A DNA stretch of 64,000 nt, from contig NZ_AUBU01000001.1 of assembly GCF_000429405.1 (NCBI RefSeq), positions 62,001 to 126,000 of the forward strand. Direction: 5' to 3'. The notes beneath the pieces were generated by a model. The model was not told where the DNA came from, did not search any database, and saw only the letters and a list, made by a program, of their open reading frames with translations. Position numbers and translations under genes: made by a program. Of this stretch, positions 41,077-48,195 are shown one piece after another; within the stretch, counting starts at the first letter, position 1, and the number at the start of each line of letters is the position of its first letter. The DNA comes from Algoriphagus marincola DSM 16067. Lineage in GTDB: Bacteria; Bacteroidota; Bacteroidia; Cytophagales; Cyclobacteriaceae.

Positions 41077-42342
41077 TTAGAATTTGCTGCCTAGACGATC
41101 TTGGATCAGCCCGACAACATGGTTTTTAAAGCTTTCTTCCTCAATTTTCTCCATCACTTCTCCAGCAAAAGCATATAAAAGCAATCCTTTGGCTTGGACC
41201 TTACCGATCCCTCGAGCTTGTAGATAAAACAGAGCCTCTTCATCAAGTTGACCTACCGTACAGCCATGGGAACATTTAACATCATCTGCCCAAATTTCCA
41301 GTTGTGGTTTGGTATTCACAATGGCATCATCTGAAAGAAGGACATTATTATTCTGTTGGAATGCATTGGTTTTTTGTGCGTCCTGTCTTACGAAAATCTT
41401 TCCGTTGAAAACTCCTCTGGACTGAGCATCAAAAATACCTTTATACATCTCATTTGACTCAGCATGCGGAATCGTATGGTCCACATTGGTATGATTATCT
41501 ACATGCGTTTTTCCGTTCAGCAAATAAATCCCGTACATATTTCCTTCCGAGTTGCTGCCGAGAAGGTTTAGGCTAAGGTTATTTCTAACCATATCTCCGG
41601 AAAGAGAAATATTCACAGAAGTAAATCGGGCATCAGACTGAATATCTGTCTCAATATTGCTGATCTCAATCGCCTGATTGGATTCGTTTTGTAGTCTGTA
41701 GTAATTGATGTGGGAGTTTAGTCCTCCTTTGATTTCAACTACTTTGTTTACAAAGTAAGCTTCCTCTCCCATACTGATACTTTGATCTAGGAAAGTAACC
41801 TCTGAGAAATCACCCACTTCTATCCAGAATCGAGGCGTGATAACCTGCCCGTCATTTGCTCCATTGAAAGAGAGCAGCAAGATGGGCTTTTCAATTTTGG
41901 TCTTTTTAGGGACTTTGATGCTGATTCCTCCTGAAAAGCTCGCTTGATTTAGAGCTGCAAAGGCATCTTTTTCTGCTTTGGCAATAGAACCGATCTCCGC
42001 TGAGCTTGATAGAATATCAGAAACTTCAAGGCCTTCGATAGTGGAGGACATTTCCTGAAGGAATTTTCCATTGGAAAAAACCAAAACATCTCCCTCAAAT
42101 CCTTGAAAAACAGATTCTTTGATCAGGTTTTCTTCTACCGAAAGCTGATTAGCTTGATTGTAATTATCTAGGCTTTTTTCAAGCTTTTTGGTGATTCCGG
42201 TGAATTTATACTCTTCTTCCTTTGGAGCAGGAAGACCTGATTTTAGGTATAAGTTTTTCGCTGTCTGTCTGGCTTCCGTGAAGTTAGCGGGAGCGCTTTC
42301 AAGCAAATTCTCAAATAAATCTTCTTTTACTAAAGTGCTCAT
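41077..42342 (-). CDS. sufD: SufD scaffold subunit
   Basis: 421 residues. C-terminal SufB/D core shows VDNHTNVDHTIPHAESNEMYKGI, the INDAKTN-like NAFQQNNNVLLS, and KCSHGCTVGQLDEEALFYLQARG, typical of SufD. With SufB and SufC it forms the SufBC2D scaffold on which the Fe-S cluster is built. 10 nt after sufC. Confidence 0.96.
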   Translation of the reverse strand: MSTLVKEDLFENLLESAPANFTEARQTAKNLYLKSGLPAPKEEEYKFTGITKKLEKSLDNYNQANQLSVEENLIKESVFQGFEGDVLVFSNGKFLQEMSSTIEGLEVSDILSSSAEIGSIAKAEKDAFAALNQASFSGGISIKVPKKTKIEKPILLLSFNGANDGQVITPRFWIEVGDFSEVTFLDQSISMGEEAYFVNKVVEIKGGLNSHINYYRLQNESNQAIEISNIETDIQSDARFTSVNISLSGDMVRNNLSLNLLGSNSEGNMYGIYLLNGKTHVDNHTNVDHTIPHAESNEMYKGIFDAQSRGVFNGKIFVRQDAQKTNAFQQNNNVLLSDDAIVNTKPQLEIWADDVKCSHGCTVGQLDEEALFYLQARGIGKVQAKGLLLYAFAGEVMEKIEEESFKNHVVGLIQDRLGSKF

Positions 42343-42352
42343 GTTTATTGAT

Positions 42353-43111
42353 TTATACAGCAGCGTCTACTTCTTCTTTGATCCAGTCATACCCTTTCGC
42401 TTCCAGTTCGAGCGCAAGGTCTTTTGTACCTGACTTGACGATTTGTCCTTTGTACAACACGTGCACGTAATCAGGGACAATGTATTCTAACAGCCTTTGG
42501 TAGTGAGTTACTACGATAGTAGCAGTGTCAGCGCTTTTCAGCTTGTTGACGCCATTCGATACGATTCGAAGTGCATCGATATCGAGACCAGAGTCTGTTT
42601 CATCCAAAATGGAAAGCGTGGGCTCTAGCATTGCCATTTGGAAAATTTCGTTTCTCTTTTTTTCTCCTCCAGAGAATCCCTCATTGAGCGAACGGCTAAG
42701 CAATTTTTGGTCAATCTCAACCAATTTCATTTTCTCCTTCATCAAGGAAAGAAACTTTACTGCGTCCAAAGGCTCCTGACCACGATATTCACGTACTTGG
42801 TTTAGGGCTGTTCTTAGGAAGTTGGTAGAAGATACTCCGGGGATTTCTACCGGGTATTGAAATGCCAAAAAGACTCCTTCTCTAGCACGGTCTTCCGGCG
42901 CCAAGTCTAATAGATCTTTTCCCTTGAAAATTACTTCTCCTTCAGTAACCTCATATTCTTCCCGTCCTGCTAAAACAGAAGCAAGCGTAGATTTGCCAGA
43001 ACCATTTGGTCCCATGATAGCGTGAACCTCACCTGGTTTTACTTCGAGATTGATTCCTCTGAGAATAGGCGTGCCTTCCACTGCGGCATGCAGATTTTTT
43101 ATCGTTAGCAT
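42353..43111 (-). CDS. sufC: SufC ATPase subunit
   Basis: 252 residues: Walker A GPNGSGKST, signature SGGEKKR, Walker B LSILDETDSGLD, and the SufC-specific FLAFQYPVEIPGV. It powers the SufBC2D complex. 30 nt after sufB. Confidence 0.97.
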   Translation of the reverse strand: MLTIKNLHAAVEGTPILRGINLEVKPGEVHAIMGPNGSGKSTLASVLAGREEYEVTEGEVIFKGKDLLDLAPEDRAREGVFLAFQYPVEIPGVSSTNFLRTALNQVREYRGQEPLDAVKFLSLMKEKMKLVEIDQKLLSRSLNEGFSGGEKKRNEIFQMAMLEPTLSILDETDSGLDIDALRIVSNGVNKLKSADTATIVVTHYQRLLEYIVPDYVHVLYKGQIVKSGTKDLALELEAKGYDWIKEEVDAAV

Positions 43112-43141
43112 AGTTGTGTTATTTCTAATGGTTTTACTGGA

Positions 43142-44587
43142 TCAACCTACTGATCCTTCTAAGGTCAAGGCAAGAAGCTTTTGAGCTTCTACCGCAAACT
43201 CCATAGGAAGTTGATTCAATACTTCTTTGGCGTATCCATTGACGATCAAGGCTACTGCATCTTCTGTGCTGATACCACGCTGATTACAGTAGAAAATTTG
43301 ATCTTCTCCAATTTTAGAAGTAGTAGCCTCATGCTCTACTTTGGCACTTGGATTTTGGATATCAATGTATGGGAAGGTATGAGCTCCGCATCGATCACCC
43401 ATCAATAATGAATCACACTGTGAAAAATTCCGTGCGTTGGAAGCACGTTTCATCACTTGAACCTGTCCTCGGTAGGAGTTTTGAGATTTACCTGCAGAAA
43501 TACCTTTCGATACGATTCGTGATTTAGTATTCTTGCCGATATGGATCATTTTTGTTCCTGTATCAGCTTGCTGCATGTTGTTTGTGACAGCTACAGAGTA
43601 AAATTCACCGATTGAATTGTCTCCTTTAAGGATACAAGAAGGATACTTCCAAGTCACAGCAGAACCAGTCTCCACCTGAGTCCAAGAAATTTTAGAATGA
43701 TCTCCGGCACAGATTCCACGCTTCGTTACGAAGTTGTAGATTCCGCCTTTTCCATCCTTGTCTCCAGGGAACCAGTTCTGTACGGTTGAGTATTTTACTT
43801 CAGCATGTGCTCCTGCATAAATTTCTACAACGGCAGCATGAAGTTGATTTTCATCTCTTTGTGGGGCAGTACAGCCTTCCAAATACGATACGTAAGACTC
43901 GTCCTCGGCTACAATTAAAGTTCGCTCAAACTGTCCTGTATTGGCAGCATTGATACGGAAGTAGGTGGATAGCTCCATCGGACATCTGACTCCTTTCGGT
44001 ATGTAGCAAAATGATCCATCAGAAAATACTGCTGAATTCAAAGCAGCATAATAGTTATCTGTCATGGGAACTACTGATCCCAAGTATTTCTTCACCAGTT
44101 CGGGATGTTCTTTTACTGCTTCGCTAAAGGAGCAGAATACGATTCCCAACTTGGCAAGTGTGCCTTTGAAAGTGGTTGCTACAGACACGGAATCCAAGAC
44201 TGCATCGACTGCAATTCCCTGAAGCCTTTTTTGCTCATTCAATGAAATCCCTAAGCGCTCATAAATGGCCAATAACTCAGGATCGATTTCGTCCAATGAT
44301 TTTGGCTTTTTGGTTTGCTTAGGAGCTGAATAGTATCGAAGCTTTTGGAAATCCACCTTTGGGTAGGTGACGTTAGCCCATTCAGGCTCTTCCATAGCCT
44401 CCCAAGCGCGAAAAGCTTTCAAGCGCCAATCCAAAAGCCATTGAGGCTCTTCTTTTTTGGCGGAAATCCATCGTATAATTTCTTCATTAAGGCCTAAAGG
44501 AGCTTCATCTGCTTCATAATTGACGGACCAGCCGTGCTCATATTCTTTGGATGTAAACTCTTCTAAAATCTGATTGTCTTTGCTCAT
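43142..44587 (-). CDS. sufB: SufB scaffold subunit
   Basis: 481 residues, the usual SufB length. Family blocks: [84 protein letters not shown] and [18 protein letters not shown]. First gene of a seven-gene minus-strand operon (B-C-D-S-E-DUF59-bacilliredoxin). I see no exact TAnnTTTG in its leader; TACCTTCG at 44630-44623 is a one-mismatch candidate. Confidence 0.97.
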   Translation of the reverse strand: MSKDNQILEEFTSKEYEHGWSVNYEADEAPLGLNEEIIRWISAKKEEPQWLLDWRLKAFRAWEAMEEPEWANVTYPKVDFQKLRYYSAPKQTKKPKSLDEIDPELLAIYERLGISLNEQKRLQGIAVDAVLDSVSVATTFKGTLAKLGIVFCSFSEAVKEHPELVKKYLGSVVPMTDNYYAALNSAVFSDGSFCYIPKGVRCPMELSTYFRINAANTGQFERTLIVAEDESYVSYLEGCTAPQRDENQLHAAVVEIYAGAHAEVKYSTVQNWFPGDKDGKGGIYNFVTKRGICAGDHSKISWTQVETGSAVTWKYPSCILKGDNSIGEFYSVAVTNNMQQADTGTKMIHIGKNTKSRIVSKGISAGKSQNSYRGQVQVMKRASNARNFSQCDSLLMGDRCGAHTFPYIDIQNPSAKVEHEATTSKIGEDQIFYCNQRGISTEDAVALIVNGYAKEVLNQLPMEFAVEAQKLLALTLEGSVG

Positions 44588-44744
44588 GGGGCGAGTTATT
44601 TAGACTAATTACATTTTGCTTGCGAAGGTACAACTTATAATCAAAATATAATGTTCCCGGTTATACGAAAATTCTATCAGGGATGCTGTTTGTCAATGAA
44701 AATGAGCAGAAAAACGCTGAAATTCAGTTTAAATAAAAATAAAA

Positions 44745-44766
44745 AAAAGCCCCAATAGAGGCTTTT
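44745..44766 (-). terminator. Terminator after the Lrp/AsnC regulator gene
   Basis: On the minus strand AAAAGCC (44766-44760 side) pairs with GGCTTTT, loop of 8 nt, followed by further T and a TTTTTATTT stretch. It separates the regulator from the SUF operon. Confidence 0.8.
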
Positions 44767-44809
44767 AAACAGGATAGTTTTTTATTTAGATTTAGTCCAA
44801 ATAGTATTT

Positions 44810-45286
44810 TTATTTTGTTTCTTTATCGAAAAATTGAATCGGGCGATTGATACTTTCTTCAAGAACGATCAAGGTTTCTGTTCTGTCTATGCCCTCTACC
44901 TTTTGAATTTTGTCCAGAACCATTCTGAGGTGGTTGGTATCTCGGCAGATGATTTTTGCAAAAATGGAATAGTTGCCTGTGGTATAATAGGCGCTGACAA
45001 CTTCAGATATCTCTTTGAGTCGCTCAATGACGGTGTCGTAGAGGGAGCTTTTCTCCAGGTAGATTCCCAAAAAAGCCGCGATGTCATATCCAAGTTTGGT
45101 GAAGTTTATATTTAAGGTGGCACTTTTCACAATCCCCATATCCTCTAGCTTTTTCATCCTGACGTGAACCGTCCCGGATGAGACAAAGACTTTTTTGGCT
45201 ATTTCGGTGTAGGGAGTCTTTGCGTCCTCATTGAGTAAGGAGATAATTTTTAAATCTATATTATCGATATCTGAATTTTTGTCCAT
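44810..45286 (-). CDS. Lrp/AsnC-family transcriptional regulator
   Basis: 158 residues. N-terminal winged helix (IDLKIISLLNEDAKTPYTEIAKKV, recognition helix SSGTVHVRMKKLEDMGIV) and C-terminal RAM/AsnC domain (ISAYYTTGNYSI-like VVSAYYTTGNYSIFAKI). These regulators bind amino acids and form octamers. It lies 222 nt upstream of sufB on the same strand with a terminator between, so control of SUF genes is possible but not shown. Confidence 0.9.
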   Translation of the reverse strand: MDKNSDIDNIDLKIISLLNEDAKTPYTEIAKKVFVSSGTVHVRMKKLEDMGIVKSATLNINFTKLGYDIAAFLGIYLEKSSLYDTVIERLKEISEVVSAYYTTGNYSIFAKIICRDTNHLRMVLDKIQKVEGIDRTETLIVLEESINRPIQFFDKETK

Positions 45287-45544
45287 CTTTTTAGATAGTT
45301 TTTAGATGATTTTTAACGAAACTGCTTGTAAATTAGAGATTGTTCAAAATAATGCAAAATTATTTTTTCAATTTGTAATTGAATCGATTTTATTTTTTAT
45401 TTGTAGCCGATTTGAATACGTTTAAAAAATTTGGATTTAATTGCTTTTGATTATTTTTAATTTTGAAGTGATTAATAAAATCCGAATTTTCAGCTAAAAA
45501 TCGGACTTTTAATCTCTAAAGTTATATTTGGGTTTATATTCTGA
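45287..45544. other. AT-rich intergenic stretch without a gene
   Basis: Between the divergent regulator gene and the hairpin at 45545 I see no credible ORF or RNA. A TATATTTG (TAnnTTTG) box occurs at 45523-45530 on the plus strand, 15 nt before the hairpin. Confidence 0.5.
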
Positions 45545-45574
45545 AAAAAGTCTTGCCGGTGGCAGGACTTTTTT
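45545..45574. terminator. Isolated strong terminator-like hairpin
   Basis: AAAAAGTCTTGCC (45545-45557) pairs with GGCAGGACTTTTT (45561-45573), 13 bp with one wobble, loop GGT, flanked by A and T runs on both strands. No gene ends here: the neighbours are divergent. With the TAnnTTTG at 45523-45530 it could bound a very short RNA. Confidence 0.65.
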
Positions 45575-45607
45575 GTTTGGGCTTTCTAAAATTTAAAATG
45601 CAAAAAA

Positions 45608-45639
45608 TTGTATTCGAAAAAAAATTTAATGTATTTTTG
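45608..45639 (+). promoter_or_regulatory. Promoter of the secreted protein gene at 45658
   Basis: TTG (45608-45610), 21-nt spacer, TATTTTTG (45632-45639, TAnnTTTG). The spacing equals that of the promoter at 29293-29325. It lies inside an upstream in-frame extension, so the ATG at 45658 is the likely start with a leader of about 12 nt. Confidence 0.6.
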
Positions 45640-45657
45640 AGCAATCCTTTAAAAATC

Positions 45658-46185
45658 ATGACTAAAACAGCCCTATCCATCAAGATTTTTGTAGCGTTTT
45701 TAAGTGTAACATTGATTAGTGTTCACCCAATTCAACCTTCAAGCGCACAGGCAGCAAGCATTGTCTCCAAAGCTGAAGTAAATTACAATAAGGTTAGTTT
45801 CAGAAATTTAGCCTATGAAAACTTAGAGGCGGAGATAGTATCTTCCGAAGAAGTGACCTATTTGCCTTTGACAGTGAAGGAAAAAGAGATTGCTCGCGAT
45901 CTTGCTTCTAGTTGGGTTTGGCCAGAGTATACCTTAGATATGATTGACTCTTACTCGCCATTTTTGTTCCGCACCAAAAAGTCAAGAGAGTATGAAGAGG
46001 TGAAGGTCTTGGTCAAGGTGGATTTTAGAGGAAAAGTCAGTGGTTATGAGTTCATAACTGAATTGGATAAAGGTACGCAAGAGCGGATGGATTATTTAAT
46101 CAGGAAATTGCCTGCTTGCAAGGCTGTGCCAGGATACCCAACTTACAATTCGACGACTTTCGAATTGACAATTCGAAAAGAATAA
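45658..46185 (+). CDS. Secreted protein of unknown function with TonB-C-like tail
   Basis: 175 residues from ATG 45658, with a signal peptide (about 1-33, ending SSAQA). The last ~85 residues (VKVLVKVDFRGKVSGYEF ... LPACKAVPGYPTYNSTTFELTI) have the strand-helix-strand pattern of TonB C-terminal-like domains that many Bacteroidota secreted proteins carry, but no transmembrane anchor or Pro-rich spacer is present. No firm family assignment. Confidence 0.65.
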   Translation: MTKTALSIKIFVAFLSVTLISVHPIQPSSAQAASIVSKAEVNYNKVSFRNLAYENLEAEIVSSEEVTYLPLTVKEKEIARDLASSWVWPEYTLDMIDSYSPFLFRTKKSREYEEVKVLVKVDFRGKVSGYEFITELDKGTQERMDYLIRKLPACKAVPGYPTYNSTTFELTIRKE

Positions 46186-46223
46186 TTCTCCTACATTTTT
46201 TTTAAACGGTGGTGAATCGATTT

Positions 46224-46247
46224 CTTGGCTTTTTTACCTTAGCCAAG
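46224..46247. repeat. 7-bp inverted repeat overlapping a promoter-like box before the M14 peptidase gene
   Basis: CTTGGCT (46224-46230) and AGCCAAG (46241-46247) flank a 10-nt T-rich loop. A one-mismatch -7 box TACCTTAG lies at 46236-46243, about 25 nt before the ATG at 46266. Confidence 0.4.
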
Positions 46248-46265
46248 TAATAAAATGCCACCAAT

Positions 46266-48188
46266 ATGTATAAGCAACTCACACTTTTACTCTTAGCCTT
46301 TTTTGGTTTAGGGCAGGGATTTGCCCAAGTCAAGGAGTTCCGAAAGGATAAAGCCTATCCTGAAAAAGACTCAAAAGGAAAATACTACACTGTATCTGGT
46401 GAACGCCATGGTCCTTCTTTTTTCAAAAAGGAGGTTTTCCCTGAAGTGGAATATACCCCTGGTGACCAACTTACTTTTGATAAGTATCACACTGTTGATG
46501 TGATGTACCATTGGTACGAAAAATGGGCCGCAGCCTTTCCAGAAATCACAGATTTATATGTGATCGGCTATTCATTTGAAGGTAGGCCCATTTACCAAAT
46601 GACGATCACGAATAAGGAGACAGGGAAGGATACCGATAAGCCTGCTGCTTATTTCGAAGGAGGGAGACATTCAGGTGAAATCACTTCCTCAGAATCTATT
46701 CTTTGGCTGACCAAGCACCTATTGGAAAACTACGGAAAGGACGAAGAGATCACTCATCTGATTGACACCAAAGCAATTTATCTCCGACCACAAAATAACC
46801 CGGACGGTTCCAACCTTTATCTTTTTTCGGCTCAGAGAAACAGAAGCACCGTGAGACCTCATGATAATGATAGAGATGGTTTGGTGGACGAAGATCCCGA
46901 GGAAGATCTTGATGGAGATGGGATCATATATCAAATGCGCAAAATGGCCGCTACGGAGGAGGAAAAGAAAAAAGCAAATTATATCGTGAATCCCGACCAT
47001 CCATCCGGCAAGCTGATGAAGCGTGTTTTTGCCGGCCAAGGTGATTATTTAGTTTTCACCGAAGGAATCGACAATGATGGAGATGGAGATTACAATGAAG
47101 ATGGGGTAGGAGGCTTGGACCTTCATAGAAATTACCCTGAAAATTGGCGTCCGGATATCGGAGGAGACCTTACAGGAAGAGGCTACACTCAATATGGTGC
47201 CGGTCAATACCCATTAAGTGAAGCAGAAACCCGCTCTACTGTATTGTGGATTCTAAGCCATCCCAATATTTCTGTGGTCAACTCCATGGATACACGTGTT
47301 CCCATGCACCTTCGTCCACCATCCACTTCCAAAAGTGAGGAGCGAATGTATCCTGAAGACTTGGCGATTTACAAGGAAATGGATGAGCTTGGACTTTCCT
47401 ATACGGCCTATCCATGGGCTGGAGATGTCTACGAGACTTATTCTACTCGCTACAAAGTCAATCGATTGACAGGTGATCCACTCAAGCCTTCTCCGCTTTT
47501 CGGTCATGGTCCTGACTTTGGCTACTTTTATTTCGGAAGCATTTGGTATGGTGATGAGCTCTGGAACAACGGGGCTATGAAAGATTATAATGGGGATGGG
47601 GTCTATGATGACTATGATGGTCTTGTATGGGATGAAGAGGAAAACGGAGGCCGTGGATTTAAATCTTGGACACCTTTCACCCATCCTGAATTGGGCGAAG
47701 TAGAGATTGGAGGTTTTCATCCTAAATTCTTTGGACAAAATGGTCCACCTTGGCAACTTGAGGATTGGGCTAGAAAACAAGCCTTGTTCAATTTGGCTAT
47801 GGCTCAACGATTACCTGAGTTGAAAGTAGAGACTCCAGAGGTCAAAAAAATATCCGATGGGGTATTTGAGGTTTCGCTTTCTTGGACCAATGTAGGTGGA
47901 TTGCCTGTTGCCCTTGAGCAAGCCAAATTGGTTAAGATTGTTCAGGAAGATCGTGTCTCGCTGGAGTTTGATAAGGAACTGATGGAAGGGTATGAAAATG
48001 CCAAAGTGAAAATCACATCTCCTGAGCTTTACGATAAAACAATTTATGCAGGACATACAGGGAAAGGAGAGACAAAAAAAGTGACCTTCCGGGTGGAAGT
48101 AAAAATGGATGAAGAAGTCACCGGAAAAATCAAACTGTCTTCCACGCGTGGAGGATTTATCAGTCAAGAAATTACGCTAAATAATTGA
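46266..48188 (+). CDS. Secreted M14-family zinc carboxypeptidase-like protein
   Basis: 640 residues with signal peptide (about 1-20, ending GFAQ). Zinc motif His135-x-x-Glu138 in EGGRHSGEITS, substrate segment RPQNNPDGSN, LDLHRNYPENW, and a catalytic-Glu-type GEVEIGGFHPKF. Where many M14 proteins have the third zinc His, this one reads V-N-S-M-D342-T-R-V-P-M-H348. Two inserts are Asp-rich with D-x-D-x-D-G Ca2+-loop spacing (NDRDGLVDEDPEEDLDGDG, DNDGDGDYNEDG, DYNGDGVYDDYDG). A C-terminal beta domain (~520-640) follows. It probably acts in the periplasm or on the surface. Followed after 7 nt by an S9 peptidase, which suggests joint peptide breakdown. Confidence 0.82.
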   Translation: MYKQLTLLLLAFFGLGQGFAQVKEFRKDKAYPEKDSKGKYYTVSGERHGPSFFKKEVFPEVEYTPGDQLTFDKYHTVDVMYHWYEKWAAAFPEITDLYVIGYSFEGRPIYQMTITNKETGKDTDKPAAYFEGGRHSGEITSSESILWLTKHLLENYGKDEEITHLIDTKAIYLRPQNNPDGSNLYLFSAQRNRSTVRPHDNDRDGLVDEDPEEDLDGDGIIYQMRKMAATEEEKKKANYIVNPDHPSGKLMKRVFAGQGDYLVFTEGIDNDGDGDYNEDGVGGLDLHRNYPENWRPDIGGDLTGRGYTQYGAGQYPLSEAETRSTVLWILSHPNISVVNSMDTRVPMHLRPPSTSKSEERMYPEDLAIYKEMDELGLSYTAYPWAGDVYETYSTRYKVNRLTGDPLKPSPLFGHGPDFGYFYFGSIWYGDELWNNGAMKDYNGDGVYDDYDGLVWDEEENGGRGFKSWTPFTHPELGEVEIGGFHPKFFGQNGPPWQLEDWARKQALFNLAMAQRLPELKVETPEVKKISDGVFEVSLSWTNVGGLPVALEQAKLVKIVQEDRVSLEFDKELMEGYENAKVKITSPELYDKTIYAGHTGKGETKKVTFRVEVKMDEEVTGKIKLSSTRGGFISQEITLNN

Positions 48189-48195
48189 TTATTAT

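Noticed and set aside
47253..47807. 184-codon open frame on the minus strand inside the M14 peptidase gene
   Set aside because: Antisense shadow of conserved peptidase coding sequence.
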